A stretch of 64,000 bases of DNA from Flavihumibacter solisilvae. GTDB lineage: Bacteria > Bacteroidota > Bacteroidia > Chitinophagales > Chitinophagaceae. Shown one piece after another: positions 35,531 to 44,098 of the stretch. The position numbers were made by a program, and so were the translations under genes. The number at the start of each line of letters is the position of its first letter. Within the stretch, counting starts at the first letter, position 1. The notes under the pieces were generated by a model. The model did no database searches. It saw only the letters and a program-made list of their open reading frames with translations, and was not told the origin of the DNA. The DNA lies in NCBI RefSeq assembly GCF_000814475.1, contig NZ_JSVC01000008.1, positions 1 to 64,000 on the forward strand, in the 5' to 3' direction.

Positions 35531-36558
35531 GCATCACCTCCAGGATACTGATCGCAATCGGGGCACTCGTCCTGATCGCAGCCTACTTTGTTCCGGTCTG
35601 GTCTATTTACCTGATTGCGCCTCAGTATCCTGAAGGTTTATCTATGCAGATCTGGCTGTATAAGATCACCGGCCAGGTCGAAATTATCAATGGACTGAAT
35701 CATTACATCGGGATGAAACACATCAACGCGGAGATGTTTCCTGAATTCACGTACCTGGTTTACATTTTAGGATTTTTCATTCTTTTCCTCCTCGTGATCG
35801 CTATCACTGGCAAACTGCGACTACTGTTCGTCTACCTGCTGTTGTCAGTTATCGGAGGTGTTGCCGCACTTGTAGACTTTTATATGTGGGGGTATGATTA
35901 CGGTCATAACCTCGACGACACTGCCGCTATCCAGGTTCCTGGTCTGTCTTACCAGCCACCATTGATCGGTCATAAAAAACTCCTGAATTTTGATGCCTTT
36001 TCCTACCCGGATGCCGGTGGATGGATCATCGTTGCAGTTACCGGATTCTTGTTTGTTATCTGCTTCCTGGAATGGAGAAAGCAGAAAAAAATGAACACCA
36101 TGAAGCTGACTACATCTAAAGCGTTAGCAACAATTTTACTCGCAGGTTTTACTTTCCTGTCTGGTTGTAAACCTAAACCTGAACAGATCGCATTCGGAAA
36201 AGACAATTGCGCAGAATGCAAGATGACAATAGTTGACCCTAAATTCGGCGCTGAGATCGTTACAAATAAAGGTAAGGTCTACAAATTCGATGATACTCAT
36301 TGCATAGCTTCCTTCCTTGACCAGCGACGTATTGAGCTGAGTGAAATAAACCAGACCTTGTTTGTATTATACGATAAGCCAGGTGAGTTTGTAAATGTAA
36401 AAGCAGTTGAGTTTGTTGTAAGCAGCCAACTTAAAAGTCCCATGGGTGGAAATGCTGCCGCTTTCATGACTGTTCAGGATGCACAAAAGAAATCACAGGA
36501 AATTGACGGCAGTAAAACCACCAACTGGCCTACTCTTTATAACATCCTCGTCAAATGA
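35527..36558 (+). CDS. nosL: Membrane protein fused in frame to NosL copper chaperone
   Basis: A 343-residue product with two parts. Residues 1-185 form an integral membrane domain with about four to five hydrophobic segments and conserved His/Tyr-rich loops (GLNHYIG, MKHINAEMF), like the NosB-type proteins of clade II clusters. Residues 189-343 form a complete NosL: its own signal peptide, lipobox LSGC (Cys214) and the copper motif CAECKM (228-233). NosL delivers Cu(I) to NosZ in the periplasm. The ATG codons at 36091 and 36100, with GGAG at 36074-36077, could start a separate NosL. The gene overlaps nosZ by four bases and nosD by four bases. Confidence 0.85.
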   Translation: MSITSRILIAIGALVLIAAYFVPVWSIYLIAPQYPEGLSMQIWLYKITGQVEIINGLNHYIGMKHINAEMFPEFTYLVYILGFFILFLLVIAITGKLRLLFVYLLLSVIGGVAALVDFYMWGYDYGHNLDDTAAIQVPGLSYQPPLIGHKKLLNFDAFSYPDAGGWIIVAVTGFLFVICFLEWRKQKKMNTMKLTTSKALATILLAGFTFLSGCKPKPEQIAFGKDNCAECKMTIVDPKFGAEIVTNKGKVYKFDDTHCIASFLDQRRIELSEINQTLFVLYDKPGEFVNVKAVEFVVSSQLKSPMGGNAAAFMTVQDAQKKSQEIDGSKTTNWPTLYNILVK

Positions 36559-37787
36559 GAAGTTTGCTGACCATCCTGTTCTCTCTTGTAGCGCTTGTCG
36601 TTTCTGCCGGTATCATCGAAGTCGGAAAAGACAAGAATACTAAATCACTCAAGCTGGGCGTAAGCCTGGCGAAGAGCGGTGATACCATAATGCTTTATCC
36701 TGGTTTATATAGGGAAGGGAATATTGTCATCTCCAAACAAATCCAATTAATTGGCGTTGGTAATCCTGTACTCGATGGTGAATTGAAGCACGAAATGCTA
36801 ACCATAACCGGGCATAATATTGTAGTAAAGGGAATCACTTTCCGCAATGCCGGTTATTCTTCCTTTAACGACTATGCCGCTATTAAGATCATTGATGCCG
36901 GCAATGTCCGCGTAGAGGACAATAACATCATAAATTCTTCCTTTGCTATTCATATTGCCAATTCAACTGAATCAATAATCCGGGGAAATACCATCCGTGG
37001 TAACAACAAATCGGAACATTCTTCCGGCAATGGAATTCACTTATGGAAATGCAGCGGGATGCTGGTGGAAAATAATTCCATTGAAGGGCATCGGGATGGA
37101 ATCTACTTTGAGTTTGTGACTTTTTCCAACATTGTAAAGAACCGGAGTGAAAAAAATATTCGTTACGGCCTTCATTTCATGTTTTCCAATGATGACAATT
37201 ACCAGGACAATATTTTCCGTAACAACGGCGCAGGTGTAGCAGTGATGTTCTCAAAAAAGGTGACCATGACCAGGAATCACTTTGAAGAGAACTGGGGAGC
37301 TGCAGCCTATGGCATTCTCCTGAAAGAAATCAAGGAAGGCACAATCAGGCAAAATACATTCGTGAAGAATACAGTTGGAATTTTCATGGAAGGCAGTAGC
37401 AGGTTGAACATCGAAAAGAACGTTTTCATGAACAACGGGTGGGCCGTTAAGGTGCAGGCGAGTTGCGATGAAAACACTTTCAATTTCAATAATTTCTACG
37501 GTAACAGTTTTGACGTGTCTACTAATGGTACCATGACACTGAATAAGTTTTCCGGCAACTATTGGGACAAATACGAAGGATATGACCTCGATCGCAACGG
37601 AGTTGGCGACGTCCCTTTTCACCCCGTAAGCATGTACGGGATGATCATCGAACAGAATCCAACCACCCTGATCTTATTGCGAAGTTTCATGGTCTCCCTT
37701 TTGGATAAAGCTGAAAAAGCGATTCCCAGTCTTACTCCGGAGAATCTTATTGACGATAAACCGATGATAAAGCCGCACAGACTATGA
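36555..37787 (+). CDS. nosD: NosD copper-site maturation protein
   Basis: A 410-residue periplasmic protein with signal peptide (MRSLLTILFSLVALVVSA) and right-handed beta-helix repeats through the body (for example NNSIEGHRDGIYFEF, RSEKNIRYGLHFMFSNDD), the standard NosD/CASH layout. It works with the NosFY transporter in building the CuZ site of NosZ. Start ATGA overlaps the NosL-fusion stop and the stop overlaps the nosF start, so translation is coupled along the operon. Confidence 0.94.
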   Translation: MRSLLTILFSLVALVVSAGIIEVGKDKNTKSLKLGVSLAKSGDTIMLYPGLYREGNIVISKQIQLIGVGNPVLDGELKHEMLTITGHNIVVKGITFRNAGYSSFNDYAAIKIIDAGNVRVEDNNIINSSFAIHIANSTESIIRGNTIRGNNKSEHSSGNGIHLWKCSGMLVENNSIEGHRDGIYFEFVTFSNIVKNRSEKNIRYGLHFMFSNDDNYQDNIFRNNGAGVAVMFSKKVTMTRNHFEENWGAAAYGILLKEIKEGTIRQNTFVKNTVGIFMEGSSRLNIEKNVFMNNGWAVKVQASCDENTFNFNNFYGNSFDVSTNGTMTLNKFSGNYWDKYEGYDLDRNGVGDVPFHPVSMYGMIIEQNPTTLILLRSFMVSLLDKAEKAIPSLTPENLIDDKPMIKPHRL

Positions 37788-38551
37788 TCCGGATAGAAAA
37801 TCTGAAAAAGAAGTTTAAGAAGCTGCAGGCACTTGATGATATCAATGCTATTTTCAGCAGCGGACAGGTAATATCGCTGATTGGCCCTAACGGCTCCGGT
37901 AAGACCACTCTGATCAAGACTATTCTCGGAATGGTGAAAGCCGACAGCGGAAAAGTCTTCGTAGATTCAAAGCCCATCAACGGCGACCCGTCTTACAGGA
38001 GCAACATCGGTTATATGCCGCAGATCGGCCGGTATCCCGATAATATGAAGGTGGGCCACCTGTTCAGCATGATGAAGAACATCAGGACAGTCCCTGAATC
38101 AAGCCTCGATACCGATCTGCTCGTTCGCTTCAACCTGGTATCAATATTTGACAAACCCATGCGTACACTAAGTGGTGGTACACGCCAGAAAGTTAGTGCT
38201 GCGCTTGCTTTTTATTTTAACCCAGATATACTCATCCTGGATGAACCCACCGCGGGCCTCGATCCACTTTCATCAGAGATCCTAAAGGAAAAAATCCTGC
38301 AGGAGAAAAGAAAGAATAAACTTATTCTTATCACTTCACATATCCTCAGCGACCTGGATGAGCTTACGACCCACGTCATGTACCTGCAGGAAGGGAAAAT
38401 GATCTTTTTGAAAGACATTGAAACGCTGCGCAGAGAAACCGGCGAAGACAAACTTGTAAAAGCCATTGCCGGCATAATGCGTTCAGACAAGAAAAATGCG
38501 TTGTGGATTGATGAAGTTCTGGCCATTAAAGCAACTAAAGAAAATCCCTAA
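37784..38551 (+). CDS. nosF: NosF ABC transporter ATPase
   Basis: A 255-residue ABC ATPase: Walker A GPNGSGKTT (34-42), signature LSGGTRQK, Walker B LILDEPTAGLD and switch histidine in ITSHIL. It powers NosY and supplies NosD with a sulfur or other factor for the CuZ centre, as known for the family. Overlaps nosD by four bases and is followed 11 bases later by nosY. Confidence 0.94.
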   Translation: MIRIENLKKKFKKLQALDDINAIFSSGQVISLIGPNGSGKTTLIKTILGMVKADSGKVFVDSKPINGDPSYRSNIGYMPQIGRYPDNMKVGHLFSMMKNIRTVPESSLDTDLLVRFNLVSIFDKPMRTLSGGTRQKVSAALAFYFNPDILILDEPTAGLDPLSSEILKEKILQEKRKNKLILITSHILSDLDELTTHVMYLQEGKMIFLKDIETLRRETGEDKLVKAIAGIMRSDKKNALWIDEVLAIKATKENP

Positions 38552-38562
38552 ACTGATCGTCC

Positions 38563-39330
38563 ATGTTAAAGCTTACCAGGTACGTTTTGTACGATATCAT
38601 CCGCAGCAGGGTAGTGCTTGCATATGCAGTATTCCTGCTTCTGGTATCTTTCAGTTTATTCCAGCTCGAAGAGAACCACAGCAAGGCTATCCTGAGCCTT
38701 CTCAATATTGTATTGATAGTTGTCCCGCTCATCAGTATGATCTTCACAACCATTCATTACTATAACTCCTATGAGTTCATAGAGCTTATGCTATCTCAAC
38801 CTCTCAGCAGGACCAGGATCCTGTTGAGTGAATACGCAGGTGTTGCCATTTCCATGATAGCGGCCTTCCTGCTTGGAGTGGGGGTGCCAGTCCTGGTTTA
38901 CTCTCCTGATCCAACCGGCATTACTTTGATCTTTACCGGCGCCGGCCTGACCCTCGTGTTCACTTCAATTGCTTTCCTGGCTTCTGTAAAAGCGAGAGAT
39001 AAAGCCAGGGGAATAGGATCCGTCCTGTTGCTATGGTTTTATTTTTCATTGATCTATGATGGATTGGTAATGCTGATACTTTTTGCTTTCAGTGATTACC
39101 CGATGGAAAAATTTACCCTCCTTCTGGCAGCACTCAATCCTGTTGACCTTGGACGGATCTCTATCATGCTTAAACTGGATGTCAGTGCGCTCATGGGATA
39201 TACAGGCGCATTATACAAAGACTTCTTTGGAAGCAATACCGGTGTGTTATTTACTTCGGCAATGATGCTGGTATGGACTGCAATTCCCCTCTGGACTGCA
39301 CTGGTGATTTTTCAGAAGAAGGATATGTAA
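38563..39330 (+). CDS. nosY: NosY ABC transporter permease
   Basis: A 255-residue inner-membrane permease with six hydrophobic segments. LTRYVLYDIIRSRVVLAYA at the N-terminus and YYNSYEFIELMLSQPLSR in the first cytoplasmic loop are typical of NosY. It completes nosC-nosZ-(nosB-like)nosL-nosD-nosF-nosY. The last 80 bases overlap the 3' end of the convergent gene at 39251, an unusually long tail overlap for this window. Confidence 0.9.
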   Translation: MLKLTRYVLYDIIRSRVVLAYAVFLLLVSFSLFQLEENHSKAILSLLNIVLIVVPLISMIFTTIHYYNSYEFIELMLSQPLSRTRILLSEYAGVAISMIAAFLLGVGVPVLVYSPDPTGITLIFTGAGLTLVFTSIAFLASVKARDKARGIGSVLLLWFYFSLIYDGLVMLILFAFSDYPMEKFTLLLAALNPVDLGRISIMLKLDVSALMGYTGALYKDFFGSNTGVLFTSAMMLVWTAIPLWTALVIFQKKDM

Positions 39331-40501
39331 CCCACGCTGACGCCCAGATCATGGCGATTCCTGAAGGAAAGAAGAGGGAGAATAAGAACAGGGCGAATGG
39401 ACTGGCAGGTTTCTGAACGACTAATATTAGTTCAGTAATCACGAAGCCCGACAGTAAAACCAGGCAGCCAAAATGAAATACTCTTCTGCGAGCCGGCGAT
39501 ACCGTGCCGGCCATTATCCAGATGAGAAAGGTTGTAATAAAACCAAGTAACACGAGATGCAGGTAGGCGATGACATAATCACTGTTCAGCGTTGCCATCC
39601 TGGCAATCCAGGGAAATGCACTTAACAACTGCAAGACATTCTTTAACAGGAATGCAAAGATTGATACCCATAAAAGCCAACCTGCCGGTAAATTTCTCCA
39701 GCGCACATATTTGAGGTCACGCAGGATAATCCCTACCGCGAAAAGCTGAATTATTGCTGCAAAACCACCAAGCCAGTTGAACAGGATAGAAGGCCCGGTC
39801 CATAACACAGAAAGAAAAAATGTAGGTACGCAGGCTCCTGACAGCAGGTAAAACGCCGTCTTCGACTTGCCGGCATAGCCAGAATTCTCTATTATTTTAT
39901 ACAAGACAGCAAGCACAATAAATGTGAAGAACCCGTTATACTGGAAATGCAGGTAATAATAGATCGCATTATAATAGAGCTGTGAGCCTGTTTTACCCAT
40001 TGCACTGATTGGTCCAAGGGCAAATGGTCCAAGCGATGACAGGAGACAAAAAACGATTCCCGCTTTAAGGAACAGGATCGATCCGGAAGATGTATAATGC
40101 CCGCAACTTCTAAGTAAAACAATACCATAGTAAAAGCTGGCAACCAGTGATAGTGTAGAGAATGAAATGCTCACCACACCGTAACCCTGCCATGCAAAGC
40201 TGATCAGCATTCCATAGGCTGACAGCATGATCAATGCCATGATATTTCGCCAGTGTCTGCCTGCTACATTGCCACATATTTCCGGGAAGAACTTTAATGT
40301 AATGAACACCAATGCCGGCAGCACCCATCCGCCAAATGCGAAATGTGAATGCGCGTGCAATATATGAGGATAGTTAAAGAAGGGAACGGGTACCAGGATC
40401 AGGGCACGAAGCAATACACCGGCAACTGATAAAACGAGAAGATTGAATAGTGAAATGCGAACCCATTTCTGTAAATAATTCCTATGTAGCTGGTTGTTCA
40501 T
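39251..40501 (-). CDS. Heme-copper-oxidase subunit I-like membrane protein
   Basis: A 416-residue polytopic membrane protein with about twelve hydrophobic segments. Histidines cluster where subunit I of heme-copper oxidases and NO reductases bind heme: HILHAHSHFAFGGWV (46-60), YYYLHFQYNGFF (His185) and AYLHLVLLGF (His315). It lacks the full set of copper-B histidines I would expect in a catalytic subunit, so it may be a b-heme electron carrier rather than a reductase. It lies between nosY and the TonB receptor, on the opposite strand to both. Function in N2O or NO metabolism is inferred from location. Confidence 0.7.
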   Translation of the reverse strand: MNNQLHRNYLQKWVRISLFNLLVLSVAGVLLRALILVPVPFFNYPHILHAHSHFAFGGWVLPALVFITLKFFPEICGNVAGRHWRNIMALIMLSAYGMLISFAWQGYGVVSISFSTLSLVASFYYGIVLLRSCGHYTSSGSILFLKAGIVFCLLSSLGPFALGPISAMGKTGSQLYYNAIYYYLHFQYNGFFTFIVLAVLYKIIENSGYAGKSKTAFYLLSGACVPTFFLSVLWTGPSILFNWLGGFAAIIQLFAVGIILRDLKYVRWRNLPAGWLLWVSIFAFLLKNVLQLLSAFPWIARMATLNSDYVIAYLHLVLLGFITTFLIWIMAGTVSPARRRVFHFGCLVLLSGFVITELILVVQKPASPFALFLFSLFFPSGIAMIWASAWVTYPSSEKSPVQSRGELQSIPASLPK

Positions 40502-40540
40502 TTATGAAGGATCAAAGAAACGCAATCATATCAGTAATAA

Positions 40541-40558
40541 GGTTGATGAAGATCAACC
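40541..40558 (+). promoter_or_regulatory. Perfect FNR-type box before TonB receptor
   Basis: GGTTGAT-GAAG-ATCAACC is a perfect palindrome containing the exact FNR/CRP-family core TTGAT-N4-ATCAA (40543-40556). The -7 element TACATTTG follows at 40601-40608, placing the box centre near -61.5 from the expected start, a class I activator position. It could also serve the divergent gene at 40501, whose start is 40 bases away. Confidence 0.75.
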
Positions 40559-40600
40559 GTTCAGCTGATCATTGCAATGAAACGGTGAATGCCCGCGGGA

Positions 40601-40608
40601 TACATTTG
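40601..40608 (+). promoter_or_regulatory. -7 element of TonB receptor promoter
   Basis: TACATTTG is a perfect TAnnTTTG match, 26 bases before the start codon at 40635. The same octamer is used twice upstream of the nosC-like gene (32823 and 32945). Confidence 0.6.
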
Positions 40609-40634
40609 AACATCCAAAATGAAATCTGTTCTTT

Positions 40635-42992
40635 ATGTCACACCTATATAGGGTTATATCCGCGGTGTTACTGCTTTTCACCGTTATGACCCAGGTTTCA
40701 GCCCAACAACTGTTCAAAGGAAAGATCATCGACGCATCAACTAAAGAACCTGTCCAGGGGGCGACGGTTCAATGTAACGCAGGTTGCCTCTGTGCCTGTG
40801 CAACGGGGTCAAAGGGCGAATTTGAATTCAAGCCAAAGCGGAATTGCTGTTCATCTGTCAGGATTTCCTGCATTGGATACCAGCCTGTAATATTTGATCC
40901 CGGATCATCATCACTTGCGCCCATTACGGTTATTCAACTTCAGCAGGCCAGTAGCGAAATCCAGTCGGTAGTGGTAACGGCGAACCGCGAAGGCGTCAGG
41001 CGGTCACTGGCGCCTGTAGCAGTCAGTATCGTTTCTTCCCGTACCATCAATGAAACCAGGCCTGTCAGTGTCGACCAGGTCCTGAACAAGGTCAGTGGTG
41101 TATATATGGTCAATCTGGGCAATGAACAACATAGTATGAGTATTCGCCAGCCTATGACAACAAAGAGCCTTTTTCTGTACCTGGAAGATGGGATCCCGAT
41201 CCGTACTGTCGGTTTATTCAACCACAATGCCCTGCTGGAAATGAATATGTCCGCCGTTAAAAGTATTGAAGTGATCAAGGGACCATCTTCGTCTTTATAT
41301 GGCAGCGAGGCTATCGGTGGCGTTGTTAATTTCATCACTACTGCGCCGTCTGCAATCCCGGTTATGAAATTGTCAGTCCAGGGCAATAGCATTGGCTATA
41401 AGCGGGCAGAACTCCAGACCGGGTTTACCCTGGGAAAATGGGGTATTGCCGTCAACGGATACTATGCGGACAAGCGTAACAGCTTCATGGAATTTACAGA
41501 CTTTCATAAGGGAACTTTTACTGCCCGGGTTGATTATGCATTCAATACAAAGACACTTTTGTCAAACAGTTTTACCTATATGGACTATTATAGTGACATG
41601 ACCGGCGGTGTGGACAGTGCGATGTACATCAACAAATCATTCAGCAGCAGGCATTCATTTACCTTCCGTAAGGTTTTGGCGAAACGATTCCGGTCTACCC
41701 TGACGCATGCATGGAATGAAAACAGTAAGTCGACTGCAAGCCTGGTATTCCGCAATAATTTAATCGGCCAAAATCCCGCGTATGCTGTGAAGGACGATTT
41801 TCGCCGCACTGCCAGTGGTGAATGGAAAGGACAGAAAGATCTCGCGCATGGTGAACTGAACGAAGCTACGTTTAAAAGCTATGTACTAATACTACAACAC
41901 AGGCAAAAGCTGCAATGGAAGGAGTCTGCACTGATTGGCGGCGTGTCAGCTGATGTTAGTCCTTCCTCCTATTCCGCAGAGTATATCCGTATAAACCGGG
42001 ACAGTGTTTCCGGGAAGTATAACAGCTACAGGGGCCAGGACAGTTTGCTGACAGATTACCATAACGACATCAATAACTACGCGGCCTTTGTTAATTTTGA
42101 AACCAGTCCATTTAATAAAATTAGGCTTGTAACATCGCTTCGTTACGATCTTTTCAGATACAATTTCAATAACTTTCTTCCTCCGTCTTCTTATAGCGGC
42201 GCTCCTGATTCGAAAAACCAGTTCAACAGGCTGAGTCCTAAAATAGGGTTCACCTATAATATGTCAGCACGCAGTGGTCTGTATGCGAATTATAGCCAGG
42301 GCTTTGTACCTCCGCAGGTTACGGAAATGTATAAGGGAGTGAAAGTACCGGACCTTGCTCCATCCGTATTCCGGAATTATGAAACCGGTGGATGGTGGGA
42401 ACTTGTGAAAGGAAAGCTGACTGCAGATCTGAGTGTATACCTGATGAAGGGAAATGATGAGATCGTTTCCATGCGCCTGGATGATGGCAGCACCCAGAAT
42501 GTCAATGCCGGGGAAACAACGCACCAGGGTGTTGAATGGGGAGTGAATGCAAATCCTTTTAAGTGCCTCAACATTCGTTTTAATGGCGCCATAAGTAGCC
42601 ATCGCTTCGATACATTTCACGAGAAAGGATTGTCATATGACGGCAATGAAATGAACGGTGCCCCACGCTGGATGCATAATGCGGAAGCATGGTACCGACC
42701 TGCATTTGCCAAAAAGCTCAGGGTTGGATTGGAGTGGCAGAAGATCGGCAGCTACTTCATGGATCCGACGAATAGCGTCCGTTATGAAGGGCATGACGTG
42801 TTCCATTTCCGTGCGGGCTATTCCTGGAAGGCTATAGAGGTCTGGATGAATATTTTAAATATCACGGATTCCTACTATGCTTATACGGCCAGTAAAAGCA
42901 GCTCGGGTTATAACTATACACCTGGAGAGCCGAGAAACCTTAATCTTGGAATCAGCTATGATTTTGCAAACTTTTTAAGGAAAACCAGGTAA
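40635..42992 (+). CDS. TonB-dependent receptor with Cys-rich N-terminal domain, candidate copper importer
   Basis: A 785-residue outer-membrane receptor with a signal peptide (cleavage near VSA-QQ). A carboxypeptidase-regulatory-like domain (26-100) is unusual in holding seven cysteines between 47 and 79 (QCNAGCLCACATG, RNCCSSVRISC). A plug domain follows (VDQVLNKVSGVYMV, IEVIKGPSSSLYGSEAIGGVVN), then a beta-barrel. There is no SusD partner. Cysteine clusters suit Cu(I) or other soft metals, and NosZ assembly needs copper imported through outer-membrane receptors in some denitrifiers (NosA in Pseudomonas stutzeri). A perfect FNR box precedes it. The copper role is inference; a siderophore or heme receptor is the alternative. 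Confidence 0.82.
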   Translation: MSHLYRVISAVLLLFTVMTQVSAQQLFKGKIIDASTKEPVQGATVQCNAGCLCACATGSKGEFEFKPKRNCCSSVRISCIGYQPVIFDPGSSSLAPITVIQLQQASSEIQSVVVTANREGVRRSLAPVAVSIVSSRTINETRPVSVDQVLNKVSGVYMVNLGNEQHSMSIRQPMTTKSLFLYLEDGIPIRTVGLFNHNALLEMNMSAVKSIEVIKGPSSSLYGSEAIGGVVNFITTAPSAIPVMKLSVQGNSIGYKRAELQTGFTLGKWGIAVNGYYADKRNSFMEFTDFHKGTFTARVDYAFNTKTLLSNSFTYMDYYSDMTGGVDSAMYINKSFSSRHSFTFRKVLAKRFRSTLTHAWNENSKSTASLVFRNNLIGQNPAYAVKDDFRRTASGEWKGQKDLAHGELNEATFKSYVLILQHRQKLQWKESALIGGVSADVSPSSYSAEYIRINRDSVSGKYNSYRGQDSLLTDYHNDINNYAAFVNFETSPFNKIRLVTSLRYDLFRYNFNNFLPPSSYSGAPDSKNQFNRLSPKIGFTYNMSARSGLYANYSQGFVPPQVTEMYKGVKVPDLAPSVFRNYETGGWWELVKGKLTADLSVYLMKGNDEIVSMRLDDGSTQNVNAGETTHQGVEWGVNANPFKCLNIRFNGAISSHRFDTFHEKGLSYDGNEMNGAPRWMHNAEAWYRPAFAKKLRVGLEWQKIGSYFMDPTNSVRYEGHDVFHFRAGYSWKAIEVWMNILNITDSYYAYTASKSSSGYNYTPGEPRNLNLGISYDFANFLRKTR

Positions 42993-43064
42993 AACTGACA
43001 GTTGTCATAGGTTCAATTGAGAAAACATGATTCTCGTCAGGAACGCATAATTAGTGATTAATAA

Positions 43065-43080
43065 AAGTATTTGAATACTT
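43065..43080 (+). promoter_or_regulatory. Perfect Rrf2/NsrR-like operator before Fe-S repair operon
   Basis: AAGTATTTGAATACTT is a perfect seven-base inverted repeat with a two-base centre, close to published NsrR operators (AAG-AT-rich palindromes). It lies 17-47 bases before the possible starts of the Ric-type gene. An Rrf2 regulator with NsrR-like cysteines is encoded at 46456 in the same operon. Confidence 0.6.
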
Positions 43081-43096
43081 CTAATCATCTACCTTT

Positions 43097-44098
43097 ATGT
43101 CCTCACTTAATTCTAAATGTGCTTTTATGTCAAATGTTTCACTAGAGAATATACTCAACGTAACGCTTCTTGAACCAAGACAAAAACATCCCACCATTTT
43201 TTTACGCTTCGACGATTTGCAGGATGGGGAAACGCTGACGATCCATAACGATCACGACCCGAAACCCCTCTACTACCAGTTGCTTGGAGAACGCGGGAAT
43301 GTGTTTACCTGGAACTACCTCGAGCAGGGTCCGGTGTGGTGGAAGGTAGATATTACCAAAAGGATAGCTGGTGCTGAAGAGGAAACACTCGGTCAGCTTG
43401 CAGCGAAGGACCTGCGCAAGGCTGAGGTCTTCAGGAAATATGGCCTTGATTTTTGTTGTGGAGGCAAGAAGACTGTAAAGCAGGCTTGCGCCGAAAAAGG
43501 ACTGGATGTTGTGAAGATTGAACAGGAACTCAGGCAGGCAGATCAGGCTCCCTCTATCCCATCACTCGCGTACGATGAGTGGCCGCTGGATTTCCTTGCT
43601 GATTACATTGTGAACACGCATCATAATTATGTCAGGAAGAGCCTGCCGGAACTGAGTCGCCTCGCTGCGAAGGTTGCTGGCGTACATGGAGGAAGTCACC
43701 CGGAATTGCTGGTGATCAATAGACTTGTGGCAGAGATCAACGAAGAACTATCCACGCACCTGATCAAGGAAGAGCGGATCCTGTTTCCCTTTATCAAAGG
43801 TCTCGTACACAGGGACACGGATGGCCAGCCATCCTTTGCCGCACATTTCAATTCGGTTCAGCAACCCATCAGCATGATGGAAATGGAACATGAGGTCGCA
43901 GGCGGCCACCTGGAGAGCATCCGGTCATTGACACATAACTATGCGTTACCAGCCGACGCCTGTGCCAGCTATAGCCTGCTGTACAGGATGCTCGAAGAAT
44001 TTGAATCTGATTTGCATATCCATGTTCACCTCGAAAACAATATCCTGTTTCCAAAGGCTTTAAAGCTTGAGAATAACAATAGCAGTACACTGAAATGA
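43097..44098 (+). CDS. DUF2249-ScdA_N-hemerythrin Fe-S repair protein (Ric/YtfE family)
   Basis: A di-iron protein that repairs Fe-S clusters damaged by NO or oxidants. Of 333 residues (323 if the ATG at 43127 is used), about 30-100 are a DUF2249 domain (FLRFDDLQDGETLTI ... EQGPVWWKVDI). Next is the ScdA_N/DUF542 domain with KYGLDFCCGGKKTVKQAC. The C-terminal hemerythrin-like helical bundle carries the iron ligands: HH in VNTHHNY, H and EE in STHLIKEERILFPF, EH in MEMEHEVAGGH, and HIHVHLEN. DUF2249 is more often a separate protein, so the fusion is notable. The stop overlaps the next start (ATGA). Confidence 0.9.
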   Translation: MSSLNSKCAFMSNVSLENILNVTLLEPRQKHPTIFLRFDDLQDGETLTIHNDHDPKPLYYQLLGERGNVFTWNYLEQGPVWWKVDITKRIAGAEEETLGQLAAKDLRKAEVFRKYGLDFCCGGKKTVKQACAEKGLDVVKIEQELRQADQAPSIPSLAYDEWPLDFLADYIVNTHHNYVRKSLPELSRLAAKVAGVHGGSHPELLVINRLVAEINEELSTHLIKEERILFPFIKGLVHRDTDGQPSFAAHFNSVQQPISMMEMEHEVAGGHLESIRSLTHNYALPADACASYSLLYRMLEEFESDLHIHVHLENNILFPKALKLENNNSSTLK

